From positions 1 to 58,506 of the forward strand of contig CAZMFR010000007.1 in NCBI GenBank assembly GCA_964565685.1: 58,506 nt of DNA. Direction: 5' to 3'. Position 1 is the first letter of the stretch. Every line of letters starts with the position of its first letter. Origin of the DNA: JAGWNR01 sp964565685. GTDB lineage: Bacteria > Patescibacteriota > Minisyncoccia > Phycocordibacterales > PALSA-1337. Positions 42,278 through 51,204 of this stretch are shown here, in pieces. Below the pieces are notes generated by a model. The model was not told the origin of the DNA, searched no databases, and was given only the letters and a program-made list of their open reading frames with translations. Both the position numbers and the translations under genes were made by a program.

Positions 42278-43999
42278 CTACATCTTTTCTGGCACTTCGA
42301 TGCCGAGAAGGGTGAGCGCGCTCTTGATCACGACGGCAAATGAATCGGTCAAGGCGATGCGATAGGACGATTGCGGATCTTCCTTGTTCACAATCTGATT
42401 GGATCCATAGAAAGCATTGAAGGCACCGGCGAGGTCGAGGGCGTAGGCCGCGATATAGTGAGGTCGATATTCGGCTGCCGCTCGCACGACTACTTCAGGA
42501 AACCGATACAGGATCTTTTCAAGAGGGGTCGCGGCGGATTGGGGAAGCGATTTTGTTGATGGCTTCAACCCCATCCCGTGCGCCTTTGCAAGGATGGATC
42601 TGGCGCGGGCATACGAATATTGCAGATACGGGCACGAGTCGCCGCGCAGATTCAACGCCTCGTCCCAATCAAACGCGATGTCCTGCAAGCTCTCGCGCTT
42701 GAGGTCATTGAATTTTATCGCCCCAATCCCGACCACTGATGCTGTCTCCGGATTTATCTTTCCGGCGCGTTTTTCCGCCTCGTCGATGATATCTTCGAGC
42801 CAAATGACGTTGCCTTTTCTCGTCGACATCTTACCGTCTTTGAAACGATAGTGTCCATGTGCGACGTGCACGCGGGCGCCTTCGTTGAACCAACCCAATA
42901 ATTTTTCCACTTCAAAAAGCTGTTTAAAATAAAGAGACTGCTCCATACCGACTTCATTCACAATGATGACATCCTTACCGTATTCGTCTCGTCGCCACAA
43001 GTCGGCGGCCAGATCGCGCACGGCATACAGAGTCGCGCCATCGCTTTTCTCGATCATGAGTGGCGGGTATTTTTCACCGTCGAAAAAGACAAGCTTGGCG
43101 CCTTCGCTCTCTTTGAGAAGGCCGTTCTTCACAATCGCGGCCATCGCTTTCGGCACATACGGCTCATAGAAATGCTCGCCATGCTCCGTGTCGAAAGGAG
43201 TCACACCGAGGCGTTCATAGACGCCCACGAAATAATCCATTGAAATCGCGAGGATCTTTTTATAAAGCGCGGTCTGCGCCGGAGATCCTTTTTCGAGTAC
43301 AGCAAAAGCCGCGCGTCCTTTGTCTTCCAAGCCAGGATCTTTTTCGGCATCGTCATGAAATTTGACGTAAAGATTGACGAGATACCCCATTTTATCCATC
43401 GCTCTGTCCAATCCTCCAGGATTTGATTTTTCATCGTCTTCAAGCGCAACAATCATTTTGCCGAACTGCGTGCCCCAGTCTCCGAGATGGTTGTCGCGGA
43501 CCACTTTGTAGCCGGAAAAAGCGAGGATGTTCGCGATGGCGTCGCCGATGACGGTCGAGCGGAGATGCCCGACGGTAAACGGCTTGGCGATGTTCGGAGA
43601 GGAATATTCAACGAGGACCTTTGTGCCTCTGCCGACCTTGTTCGACCCGAATTTTTCCCCTTCTTTCAGGATTTTTTTCACTTGATCAGCAAAAAATTCC
43701 CTCTTCAAATGAAAATTGATGAAGCCGGGACCGGCGATCTCTATTTTTTCCACATCAGCGAGCTTCCCTTTGCCGAGTTTTTTTTCGAGCAGAGCCGAGA
43801 GCTTTTCCGCCAGGTCGCGCGGCTTCGATTTCAGATCTTTAGCGAAGACGAGGGCGGCGTTGGTCGAATAATCGCCATGTGACAGGTCATCCGGATGTTC
43901 AACGGTCTGCCTGTCGGATATGCTGGCAAAATCGCCATTTTCGCCGCCAAGCTCTGACAGCGCCTCGTTGACGGCTTTCTTTATGATATCTGAGATCAT
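42278..43999 (-). CDS. argS: Arginyl-tRNA synthetase
   Basis: N-terminal Add-1 tRNA-binding domain, then the signature SSPNIAKPFTVGHLRSTVIG (the first His of HIGH is Thr, as in some Firmicute-type ArgRS), the KMS loop DGKMSTRKGNVIW and the DALR anticodon domain (EYRPHYIAAYALDLAGAFNAFY). I start at MISDIIKK because TACAAT ends 6 bases upstream, which predicts a leaderless mRNA; the ORF's earlier ATG would be untranscribed. 573 aa. Confidence 0.96.
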   Translation of the reverse strand: MISDIIKKAVNEALSELGGENGDFASISDRQTVEHPDDLSHGDYSTNAALVFAKDLKSKPRDLAEKLSALLEKKLGKGKLADVEKIEIAGPGFINFHLKREFFADQVKKILKEGEKFGSNKVGRGTKVLVEYSSPNIAKPFTVGHLRSTVIGDAIANILAFSGYKVVRDNHLGDWGTQFGKMIVALEDDEKSNPGGLDRAMDKMGYLVNLYVKFHDDAEKDPGLEDKGRAAFAVLEKGSPAQTALYKKILAISMDYFVGVYERLGVTPFDTEHGEHFYEPYVPKAMAAIVKNGLLKESEGAKLVFFDGEKYPPLMIEKSDGATLYAVRDLAADLWRRDEYGKDVIIVNEVGMEQSLYFKQLFEVEKLLGWFNEGARVHVAHGHYRFKDGKMSTRKGNVIWLEDIIDEAEKRAGKINPETASVVGIGAIKFNDLKRESLQDIAFDWDEALNLRGDSCPYLQYSYARARSILAKAHGMGLKPSTKSLPQSAATPLEKILYRFPEVVVRAAAEYRPHYIAAYALDLAGAFNAFYGSNQIVNKEDPQSSYRIALTDSFAVVIKSALTLLGIEVPEKM

Positions 44000-44062
44000 G
44001 GCTGTATTGTAGCTTGTTTGTTTACAAGATAAAAGCATCTCCGCTTTTTCGTCTCGAAAATA

Positions 44063-45289
44063 TTATTTGCCCCCCAAAACCTCATTGATTTTTTTGGAGA
44101 TCTTTTTGAAATCTTTTTCTTTTTTGCCGCGAGTAGTCTCAGCGGCTGTGCCTAAACGGATCCCGGATGGATCAGCTGGCGGACGCTTGTCGAAAGGAAT
44201 GGCGTTCTTGTTTACGATGATGCCGGCCTTTTCGAGTCTATCGCTCGCCTCCTTGCCGCTTATGCCATTTCCATTCATCCATGTATCGATGAGGACTAGA
44301 TGTGAATCCGTGCCGCCGGAAACTACGCGCCAACCGAGCTGCGAAAGCTCGTCAGCCAAAACTCTTGCATTTGCTTTTACTTGTTTTGCATATTTTTTGA
44401 AAGCTGGGCTGGCGGCTTCTTTCAATGCCACCGCCACTGCGGCTATCTGATTCTCATGCGGACCGCCTTGCATTCCTGGAAAAACGGCCTTGTCTATTTT
44501 TTTGTCGAGGTCGAGCGGCTTGCCGTCTTTGCTTTTCCTATCCTTCCTTGAAAAGATCAGGGCCGACCGAGGACCGCGCAACGTTTTGTGCGTCGTCGTC
44601 GTGACGATGTCGGCACATTCAAAAGGCGAAGGGTAAGCAGAACCAGCTACGAGACCGGCGATGTGCGACATATCTACCATCAAGAGCGCGCTTTCACCGG
44701 CTTCATTTTTGGCGGCATCGGCGATTTCTCTGAATTTTTTCCAGTCGATGATACGCGGATATGCCGTAAAGCCAGCAACGACTATCGCCGGCTTTTCGGC
44801 GATCGCTTTTGCTTTTATCTCGTCATAATTCAGAACCTCGGTCTTCTCATCCACCCCATACGGGATCTGTTGCCATATTTTGCCGCTGATCGAGACTTTG
44901 TGGCCATGAGTCAAGTGACCGCCTTGGTCGAGCGACATGCCCATTATCTTGCCCTTTTCAGCGCCGTTCGTCGGCACTAGGGCAAGATATACAGCGACAT
45001 TCGCCGGCGAGCCTGAAAGCGGCTGGACGTTCACAGACCATTCGTTCGGATCGAGCTTGAAAAGCTTTAGCGCGCGCTCCCGGCAGAGCGTCTCGATCCT
45101 ATCGATTATCTCGTTACCGCCATAATAGCGTTTCCCTGGATATCCTTCTGCGTATTTATTCGTAATCTCAGATCCGAGGGCCTCCAAGACGTCTTTCGAT
45201 ACAAAATTTTCCGATGCGATCAGGTTAATGACGCTCTTTTGGCGCTTCTTTTCGGCGCTTATGAGCTTGTTTATTTGTTTGTCTCTCAT
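44063..45289 (-). CDS. glyA: Serine hydroxymethyltransferase
   Basis: PLP enzyme that makes glycine and methylene-THF from serine. NKYAEGYPGKRYYGGNEIID, DMSHIAGLVAGS, and the PLP lysine in TTTTHKTLRGPRSALIF are present. At 408 aa it is full length. TATACT ends 7 bases before the ATG. With FolD and the thyA/DHFR cluster nearby it supplies C1 units for nucleotide synthesis. Confidence 0.97.
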   Translation of the reverse strand: MRDKQINKLISAEKKRQKSVINLIASENFVSKDVLEALGSEITNKYAEGYPGKRYYGGNEIIDRIETLCRERALKLFKLDPNEWSVNVQPLSGSPANVAVYLALVPTNGAEKGKIMGMSLDQGGHLTHGHKVSISGKIWQQIPYGVDEKTEVLNYDEIKAKAIAEKPAIVVAGFTAYPRIIDWKKFREIADAAKNEAGESALLMVDMSHIAGLVAGSAYPSPFECADIVTTTTHKTLRGPRSALIFSRKDRKSKDGKPLDLDKKIDKAVFPGMQGGPHENQIAAVAVALKEAASPAFKKYAKQVKANARVLADELSQLGWRVVSGGTDSHLVLIDTWMNGNGISGKEASDRLEKAGIIVNKNAIPFDKRPPADPSGIRLGTAAETTRGKKEKDFKKISKKINEVLGGK

Positions 45290-45338
45290 GATGGCAAGTA
45301 TAAAACAGAAAAGGAAAAGTAGAAAGCCCGCAACAAAA

Positions 45339-46022
45339 TTAAATGCTCAGTTTTTCTTTTATAAGCTTCAAAAAATCTTTTTTGACCACTTCAAAAGGAC
45401 GATTGGCGTCTATGATGACATGCGGCATTTTTTCAAGGAATTTTTTATAGCCGGTGCGGACTTTCTCATGGAATTCGATCTCGCGGTCGTCAAAATTATC
45501 ATAGCCGGCTAGCAAAGCTTGATTGCGTGTTGCCGCACGGCGCAAACCTTCTTTTGGTTCGACATCGATAAAAACATACAAATCAGGCACCACAGCCAAA
45601 TGCTCGCGCAAATCCCAAAAAAGCTTTTCGAGCGAACTGTTTGATTGACTGTAGACTTGATACGCATACGACGACGCATCAAAGCGATCGGTAATCACAG
45701 GCCGATCTTCTGTGAGACTCGGAGAGATGAGATTGTGGATATGGTCAAATCGAGCGGCAAACATGAGGCACAAAGTCGCCTCCGGCGGCGCCCATTTGGA
45801 CAGAGGATCTTTGATTGCGGCATTTCTGATAGTCTCTGCATAAGGCGAACCACCCGGCTCGCGTGTGATCGTAATTTGTCTGCCGAATTCTTCCCTCAAA
45901 GCCGCAACGAGCGAAGACTTGCCCGAACCTTCACCGCCCTCGACGGCTATGAACATCGGGCGCTTTGGTTTTGCGGCGGTTTTCTTTGCCTTCGCTTCAA
46001 TTTTTTTCGCAATTTTTTTCAT
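45339..46022 (-). CDS. tmk: Thymidylate kinase
   Basis: dTMP to dTDP kinase. P-loop VEGGEGSGKSSL, the DR(F/Y)-type motif ITDRFDASSYAYQ, and FIDVEPKEGLRRA are visible. A Lys-rich ~20-residue N-terminal extension (KKIAKKIEAKAKKTAAKPK) precedes the core. It sits beside the dTMP-supply genes. A TGCTACAAT lies ~20 bases before the ATG. Confidence 0.93.
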   Translation of the reverse strand: MKKIAKKIEAKAKKTAAKPKRPMFIAVEGGEGSGKSSLVAALREEFGRQITITREPGGSPYAETIRNAAIKDPLSKWAPPEATLCLMFAARFDHIHNLISPSLTEDRPVITDRFDASSYAYQVYSQSNSSLEKLFWDLREHLAVVPDLYVFIDVEPKEGLRRAATRNQALLAGYDNFDDREIEFHEKVRTGYKKFLEKMPHVIIDANRPFEVVKKDFLKLIKEKLSI

Positions 46023-46149
46023 CTTTTTATCAAAAGATATTGTAGCACAGAGAAATGTATATCAAAGAGTAAAGATTAATATTAAAAAGGACGTATAAAT
46101 TTATATTATACTTATTTTTTCTCTGTTATCTTACTTTAATTTGAAAAAT

Positions 46150-46623
46150 TCATTTGAACAATTCATCTGCACCTTCAACTAAATATACATCTTTTATCCC
46201 TGCGACAATCATCGAATCCCAGCACGGCTTGCAACACCACCAATGGCCATACAAATACAAATCAGCTCCAACTACAGAACTTTTGTTTTTCAGAGCGTCC
46301 TTGACTGCCAAAGTCTCTGCATGTTGATTAGGAGACGCACAACCAGGACAAAGCCAATATTTTTGGCCTGATGGTATCTTTAATAACCTGCGTACACAAA
46401 AATAATCCTTGTGCACTTTTTGAAGACAACTGTTCTTTAAAAGAGATTGGTTTGCTCCCTTGCCGACTATGATTCCATCAAGCACCACAACTGCGCCAGT
46501 AGAATGGTAACAATCAGTCGAATCATTATCTCTCACGATTTTGGCTTCTGCTATGAATTTATTTTCGACAGGAACATACTTTATAGTCCTCCCTTCTGGG
46601 ATATATGGATATCGGTTGGTCAT
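46150..46623 (-). CDS. dCMP deaminase family protein (157 aa)
   Basis: Cytidine/deoxycytidylate deaminase fold. Zinc ligands appear as HAETLAV and CKPCWDSMIVAGIKDVYL (CxxC), with AVVVLDGIIVGKGAN on strand 1. dCMP to dUMP is the likely reaction given the thyA-like neighbour. I start at MTNRYPYIPEG, 9 bases after a TATAAT; the longer frame to 46788 runs into thyA. It is transcribed divergently from thyA out of a shared symmetrical promoter. Confidence 0.85.
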   Translation of the reverse strand: MTNRYPYIPEGRTIKYVPVENKFIAEAKIVRDNDSTDCYHSTGAVVVLDGIIVGKGANQSLLKNSCLQKVHKDYFCVRRLLKIPSGQKYWLCPGCASPNQHAETLAVKDALKNKSSVVGADLYLYGHWWCCKPCWDSMIVAGIKDVYLVEGADELFK

Positions 46624-46632
46624 TAGAAGTTT

Positions 46633-46644
46633 ATTATATATAAT
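46633..46644. promoter_or_regulatory. Symmetrical bidirectional promoter (dCMP deaminase / thyA-like)
   Basis: TTTATTATATATAATAAA contains back-to-back -10 hexamers: TATAAT on minus (46633-46638) and on plus (46639-46644). Each is followed by 9 bases and an ATG (46623 and 46654), so both mRNAs should be leaderless. Confidence 0.65.
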
Positions 46645-46653
46645 AAACCCACT

Positions 46654-47514
46654 ATGACAAAATTTGACCAAATTTATCAAGACATCGTCCGCAAGATAAT
46701 GACCGAAGGAGAAGACGAATTGAACAAGAGCAAGCAAGCCGGCAGTGAACGAGCAGAATATTTTACGAGAGCCATTCCCGGAATGCATTTTTCCACCGAC
46801 ATAGAAAAAGACGGTTTTCCTCTTTTAACACTTAGAAAAATCCCTATCAAAGCACCGGTCGCAGAACAAGCTTGGTTCATCATGGGTTCAAGAAAACCTG
46901 AAGATTTCCTTAGAAACTACACAAAAATATGGGATGCTTTCACAAATCCAGGAGATGTCGTCACTGTCGCTTATGGATATAGATGGAGAAAACATTTCGG
47001 CAGAGATCAACTTCAACTGCTTATTGATCTTTTAAAAAATGAACCTGGATCAAGACATGGAGTCATAGTCACATGGGATCCATCACAAGACGGTTTGTCC
47101 TTGCAAAAAAAGAAAAATGTTCCTTGTCCATATACTTTCACAGTAAACATAATCGCTGGGAGATTACATTTACATAACATTGTCAGGTCCAACGATGTCA
47201 TTCTGGGGGTACCATTTGATGTTTTTGGTTTTGCGCTTCTTCAATGTCTTCTTGCCCAAGAGCTCGGAGTTAGACCAGGAATTTACAGTCATTCTATTTC
47301 TAACGCTCATATCTATGACACCCATTACGAAGCCGCAAAGGAGATAATAAAAAGACAAAATGACCATAAAAAAATCATACTGGAACTGCCTGAAAATTCC
47401 TTCAGGAGAATAGAACAAAGAGATTACACAGTTGTAGATGCGATAATTGAAAATCTGACAAAACAATATAATCCGTCAGAAGCGATCACTGGAATCAAAA
47501 TAGTGGCCTATTAA
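46654..47514 (+). CDS. Thymidylate synthase family protein (possible dCMP preference)
   Basis: ThyA fold with the nucleophile Cys in NVPCPYTF, phosphate-binding RSNDVILGVPF, and AHIYDTHYE (dNMP sugar contacts). The base-recognising Asn of thymidylate synthase (LGLPFN) is Asp here (LGVPFDVFGFA). In T4 dCMP hydroxymethylase and in Asn-to-Asp mutants of ThyA this residue favours dCMP over dUMP. Neighbouring deaminase, DCD, DHFR-like and DUT genes still point to dTMP supply. 286 aa. The biochemical call is left open. Confidence 0.85.
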   Translation: MTKFDQIYQDIVRKIMTEGEDELNKSKQAGSERAEYFTRAIPGMHFSTDIEKDGFPLLTLRKIPIKAPVAEQAWFIMGSRKPEDFLRNYTKIWDAFTNPGDVVTVAYGYRWRKHFGRDQLQLLIDLLKNEPGSRHGVIVTWDPSQDGLSLQKKKNVPCPYTFTVNIIAGRLHLHNIVRSNDVILGVPFDVFGFALLQCLLAQELGVRPGIYSHSISNAHIYDTHYEAAKEIIKRQNDHKKIILELPENSFRRIEQRDYTVVDAIIENLTKQYNPSEAITGIKIVAY

Positions 47515-47547
47515 AAATAAAATATTTCATATATAATCCATATAATC

Positions 47548-48189
47548 ATGTCTATCCTCACAAAAACAAAAATTTTAGAAAAGATACAGAAAGGCGACCT
47601 CGGCTTTAAACCGATGATCGACGAATTCCAACTGCAAGGCCATTCGATCGACTTGCGCCTGGGCTTTACATTTATGATATTGAAATCATGGCATATGACA
47701 CCGCGCGGACGAGAATCACTTGAGACTGTCCATGTCGACAAATACACGCCTGAATATTTTGACATCATCGAACTAGAGGCCAGCCAATATTTCGACCTTT
47801 TGCCAGACGAGTTTGTCCTAGCATCGACGCTTGAAAAAATAAAGATTCCGACTGACCTAATGGCCGTGCTTTATCCGCGATCTTCAACCAATCGCAAGGG
47901 ACTATCACTAGATCTCACAGGCATCGTTGATTCTGGCTACGAAGGGCAGCTTGTAATACCAATCAGAAACAATACAAGGTCTAGGACTGTACGATTGTAT
48001 CCGGGCGAACGTCTTTGTCAGATCGTCTTGGAAGAGCTAACTGAAAATATAGAAAATAACAGAAAAAGCAAATACCATCAACGAGATGTCATAGATGGCG
48101 TTCAAAAGGAAAAGCGGGATGAGATAGATTTTTTGATGAAAGGAGACATAAAAGGCCTAAAGGAAAAATTTGGTATAAAATTAACCTAG
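47548..48189 (+). CDS. dcd: dCTP deaminase family protein (DCD/DUT fold)
   Basis: Trimeric dUTPase-fold enzyme. GHSIDLRLG, YPRSSTNRKGLSLDLTGIVDSGYEGQLVIPIRN and YPGERLCQIVLEEL are family signatures. The GIVDSGYEG segment is close to dUTPase motif 3, so a bifunctional dCTP to dUMP activity is possible. TATAAT words lie within 20 bases of the ATG. It follows thyA by 33 bases. Confidence 0.85.
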   Translation: MSILTKTKILEKIQKGDLGFKPMIDEFQLQGHSIDLRLGFTFMILKSWHMTPRGRESLETVHVDKYTPEYFDIIELEASQYFDLLPDEFVLASTLEKIKIPTDLMAVLYPRSSTNRKGLSLDLTGIVDSGYEGQLVIPIRNNTRSRTVRLYPGERLCQIVLEELTENIENNRKSKYHQRDVIDGVQKEKRDEIDFLMKGDIKGLKEKFGIKLT

Positions 48190-48304
48190 ACGTTGAAGAT
48201 CCATGTGATGCACAAATCGGCTGATTCGTTTACTAAATCACCTTCGCAAATTGAATGCCAAATACCTGCATTTCCCTTTATTATTTCATGTTATTATTTC
48301 AACC

Positions 48305-48856
48305 ATGATCACATCACTAATCGTTGCCACGAGCAAAGACGGATTTATTGCCAGAGACAAGGATAAAGATCCTTCTACGACATGGACGAGTCATGAAGAC
48401 AAGAAACGTTTTGTCGAGCTTTCAAAGAAAATCGGTACTATTATTCTTGGACTAAATACCTTTAATACATTTCCAAAAGATGAGCAAGGAAATTCTAAAC
48501 CGCTCAAAGGCCGCCATCATATCATATACGCTGACAGAGACATCACGCAACATCCTGATGTTGAAGCGACAATGGACAAGCCAGACATCCTTCTAAAAAA
48601 ACTAAACGATCGAGGAATCAAAGAAGTGGCGATCTGCGGTGGCGCAAGTGTTTATAAAATGTTTCTTGACGCTAATCTAATCGATAATATATATATGACC
48701 GTCGAACCAATAGAATTCGGTTCTGGAATTCCTTTTTTCAAGGGAAATATAGAAGAAAAATTCAAATTAGTTAAAGAGGAAACAGTCGGCAACGGCACGA
48801 TTTTCAAGGAATACAAGAGGAATAAAATTTACAAAAGTGCTTTTTATTTAAAGTAA
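48305..48856 (+). CDS. Dihydrofolate reductase/RibD-C family protein
   Basis: DHFR fold: SLIVATSKDGFIARDKD at the N-terminus, TIILGLNTFNTFP, HIIYADRDI and AICGGASVYKMFLDANLIDNIYM. It regenerates THF if the thyA-like enzyme oxidises it. I start at 48305, since TATTAT ends 7 bases upstream; the ATG at 48251 lies before the expected transcript start. The catalytic acid is probably the Asp of SKDGF or the following loop; true DHFR versus RibD-like reductase is not settled. Confidence 0.82.
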   Translation: MITSLIVATSKDGFIARDKDKDPSTTWTSHEDKKRFVELSKKIGTIILGLNTFNTFPKDEQGNSKPLKGRHHIIYADRDITQHPDVEATMDKPDILLKKLNDRGIKEVAICGGASVYKMFLDANLIDNIYMTVEPIEFGSGIPFFKGNIEEKFKLVKEETVGNGTIFKEYKRNKIYKSAFYLK

Positions 48857-48861
48857 ATAAA

Positions 48862-49284
48862 TCACTTGCCCGTACTTCCAAATCCTCCGTCACCGCGTGA
48901 AGAATCCGAAAGCTCGTCAACTTCTTTTAAAACTACACTCTCTACTTTCTGTATCAAAAGTTGAGCGATCTTATGGCCTTTTTCGAATTTAATCGGCTCG
49001 GTCGAAAGGTTTATGACACCAACCTGAATTTCTCCGCGAAAAATAGAATCAATGACGCCTCCGAGAGTTTTCAAACCGTATTTATGCGATAGACCGCTCT
49101 TGTCCCAAATCAAACCGACATAACCGGATGGAATTTCCATGGCAATTCCAAGCTTAATGGATTTTCTTTCCCCCGGCTTCAGTTCAAATGCTTCTACGGT
49201 ATAAAGATCCATCCCAGCATCTCCTGGATGTGCGTATTTTGGAATAATAGCGTCTGAATGAAGCTTTTTTATCTTTATTTTCAT
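48862..49284 (-). CDS. dut: dUTPase
   Basis: All five motifs are present: PGDAGMDLYT, WDKSGLSHKYG, GGVIDSIFRGEI, EKGHKIAQLLI and the P-loop-like SSRGDGGFGSTGK. The start is the ATG 6 bases after TATAAT (MKIKIKK), not the ORF's ATG at 49314. It converges on the DHFR-like gene with only 5 bases between stops. Confidence 0.95.
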   Translation of the reverse strand: MKIKIKKLHSDAIIPKYAHPGDAGMDLYTVEAFELKPGERKSIKLGIAMEIPSGYVGLIWDKSGLSHKYGLKTLGGVIDSIFRGEIQVGVINLSTEPIKFEKGHKIAQLLIQKVESVVLKEVDELSDSSRGDGGFGSTGK

Positions 49285-49345
49285 AGACATATTATAACAA
49301 AAAAACCGCATCACGCGGCCTTTCTCCAGAGGTCGGACCTCTGTG

Positions 49346-49771
49346 CTAGCCCTTTATATCGATTCCCAACGATTTCGCCGCGCCGCCCAGGATAGCCATG
49401 GCGCCTTCGATGTCATTGGCGTTCAGATCTGGCATCTTTTTTTCTGCGAGCTCCTTCAATTTGGCTTTTGTTATTGAACCGGCCTTTTTTTCGAGGTGTT
49501 TGCCGGCGCCCTTTTCGACCCCTGCGGCCTTGAGGAGGAGATTGGTAGAAGATGGCTGGCGAAGGACAAAAGTGTAAGAACGGTCATCGTAGACTGTGAT
49601 GACGATCGGTACGATCTCGCCCATCATGGTTTTTGTGGCATCATTGAATTTCTTTATGAAATCACCGATATTGATGCCGGCCTGACCGAGAGCCGGACCG
49701 ATAGGAGGCGCAGGCGTGGCCTTTCCTCCTGGGATCTGTAGCTTTACTTTTTTGACTGCTTTTTTGACCAT
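49346..49771 (-). CDS. rplK: Ribosomal protein L11 (uL11)
   Basis: VKKVKLQIPGGKATPAPPIGPALGQAGINI and the C-terminal rRNA-binding domain (KKMPDLNANDIEGAMAILGGAAKSLGI) are typical. It follows secE-nusG, the conserved order, but rplA is not downstream (dut is). Confidence 0.97.
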   Translation of the reverse strand: MVKKAVKKVKLQIPGGKATPAPPIGPALGQAGINIGDFIKKFNDATKTMMGEIVPIVITVYDDRSYTFVLRQPSSTNLLLKAAGVEKGAGKHLEKKAGSITKAKLKELAEKKMPDLNANDIEGAMAILGGAAKSLGIDIKG

Positions 49772-49832
49772 ATTTTTAGTGTGAGTAGGATGCTATCATA
49801 CTTTGATAAAATTTCAAATCCAGCGCTTGTAC

Positions 49833-50378
49833 CTATATCTTCTTTACCTGCAAGAAATCCAGCTCGACGGGAGTCTCGCGGCCGAACATGGAGACGAGGA
49901 CTTTTATCTTTCCCCTGCTGTCGTCGACTTCGCCTACCTTGCCCTCGAATTCCTTGAATGGACCATCTACGATCTTTACGATGTCGTCAATGGCAAGGTC
50001 GATGGCATGCTTTGTCTCGGTCGTATTCATTCTGGCGAACAGCTGCTCGACCTCTGCCTTTTCTAGAGGAACCGGGACAACTCCTGCGCCGACGAAACCG
50101 GTCACGCGCGGAGTGTTGCGGACGATATACCAAGATTCGTCAGTTACGATCATATCCACCAAGACATAGCCGGGATAGATCTTTTCCTCTTCTTCGACAC
50201 GCTTGCCTGCTTTGATCTTGATCTTTTTCTCGACAGGAACGACTACGGCAAAGATCTGATTCTCCACATTGAGAGATTCTATGCGCTGTTTCAAGTTGCG
50301 GGCAACCGCGTTCTCATATCCCGCATAAGTGTGGATAGCATACCAATTTCGTTGTCCGTCTGTTATTTGTTTGGCCAT
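49833..50378 (-). CDS. nusG: Transcription antitermination factor NusG
   Basis: NGN domain (RNWYAIHTYAGYENAVARNLKQRI; YPGYVLVDMIVTDESWYIVRNTPRVTGFVG) and KOW domain (VKIVDGPFKEFEGKVGEVD). I start at MAKQITDG rather than the ORF's upstream ATG inside the AT-rich spacer. It lies between secE and rplK. Confidence 0.96.
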   Translation of the reverse strand: MAKQITDGQRNWYAIHTYAGYENAVARNLKQRIESLNVENQIFAVVVPVEKKIKIKAGKRVEEEEKIYPGYVLVDMIVTDESWYIVRNTPRVTGFVGAGVVPVPLEKAEVEQLFARMNTTETKHAIDLAIDDIVKIVDGPFKEFEGKVGEVDDSRGKIKVLVSMFGRETPVELDFLQVKKI

Positions 50379-50384
50379 GTGATT

Positions 50385-50480
50385 AAATGCAAAGTGCAAA
50401 ATGCAAAATGCAAAGTTTGAATACAGTTGCTTTAATATTTGATTTTGAATTAAATTTTTGCATTTTGCGTTTTGATTTTT
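50385..50480. repeat. AT-rich reiterated spacer between secE and nusG
   Basis: GCAAAATGCAAAATGCAAAG-type words repeat at ~9-base steps, with the complementary TTTTTGCATTTTGCG further right. The two halves could pair. Similar A/T-rich words recur at 34630-34680 and 57155-57210. Confidence 0.5.
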
Positions 50481-50489
50481 GCTTTTATT

Positions 50490-50666
50490 TTAAAAAAGCA
50501 ATGTGAGGAGGTGTGAGAAGATATAGTCGAAAGCTCCAAGCAGCGCTGCGACAACGAGCGATATGGCGATGACCAATGAAGAATAAGCGATGGTTTGGCG
50601 TCGCGACGGCCATGTGACATGGCTCATTTCATTGCGTGTTTCTTTTAGATATTCTGTGAGTTTCAT
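50490..50666 (-). CDS. secE: Preprotein translocase subunit SecE (58 aa)
   Basis: Essential Sec channel subunit. The short form has an amphipathic helix (LTEYLKETRNEMSHVTWPSR, with the conserved V-x-W-P-S/T-R) and one TM helix (YSSLVIAISLVVAALLGAFD). It sits directly before nusG, the usual place. Confidence 0.95.
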   Translation of the reverse strand: MKLTEYLKETRNEMSHVTWPSRRQTIAYSSLVIAISLVVAALLGAFDYIFSHLLTLLF

Positions 50667-50759
50667 AAAATTCTCTTAAGATCGGTTACAATGATCATAA
50701 CTGTGCTCGGACATTGCGTATACAAATATCCGCATGCCCATCGCTTGTTGTAATCAAAA

Positions 50760-50774
50760 ACCCCTCCCGGGGTT
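50760..50774 (-). terminator. GC hairpin with T5 on the minus strand
   Basis: AACCCC-GGGA-GGGGTT followed by TTTTTG on the minus strand. No minus-strand gene ends just upstream, so its partner is unclear. The 50667-50869 gap otherwise holds nothing I can call. Confidence 0.4.
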
Positions 50775-50869
50775 GATAGGAACCATATTACTCTTTTATA
50801 AAAAGAAGTCAAATTTGCAATTTATCATGAGATGTGTTATTGTACTTTTCAGTTTGAACAAAAATATTT

Positions 50870-51145
50870 ATGCATACCAAGATTGATCGCCATAAAACTG
50901 ATCTCTCAAAGATGTTCGGTGGGCTAACTCGCAGAATCCGTCCATCGGCTCGTGCAATCATCAATCATGCCGAGAAATTCGATGGGCCTTACGAAACAGA
51001 AGTCGTCTTTGTCCTTGGAAATCAAAGAGAGCAAACCCATATGATCAAGCTCATGTCGGCGGACGGACAAGTCATCGCCGCAAGCGATTACAGCGAAAAA
51101 AATCTCGAGGATATGGAAAAAATCGTCGAGGAGCTTAATCTATAA
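50870..51145 (+). CDS. Hypothetical protein, possibly HPF/RaiA-like (91 aa)
   Basis: The predicted order of helix (SARAIINHAEKFD), strands (TEVVFVLGNQ, HMIKLMSADGQVIAASD) and helix (NLEDMEKIVEELNL) is reminiscent of ribosome hibernation factors, but key basic residues cannot be aligned with confidence. It is monocistronic, with a clean terminator 4 bases after the stop. Confidence 0.55.
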   Translation: MHTKIDRHKTDLSKMFGGLTRRIRPSARAIINHAEKFDGPYETEVVFVLGNQREQTHMIKLMSADGQVIAASDYSEKNLEDMEKIVEELNL

Positions 51146-51149
51146 CGCG

Positions 51150-51177
51150 ACAACCGAGGCAGATCCTCGGTTGTTTT
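51150..51177 (+). terminator. Terminator after the 91-aa gene
   Basis: ACAACCGAGG and CCTCGGTTGT pair around CAGAT, followed by T4. Confidence 0.85.
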
Positions 51178-51204
51178 TCTTTCTTTAAAATCTTTTCAAG
51201 ACGA

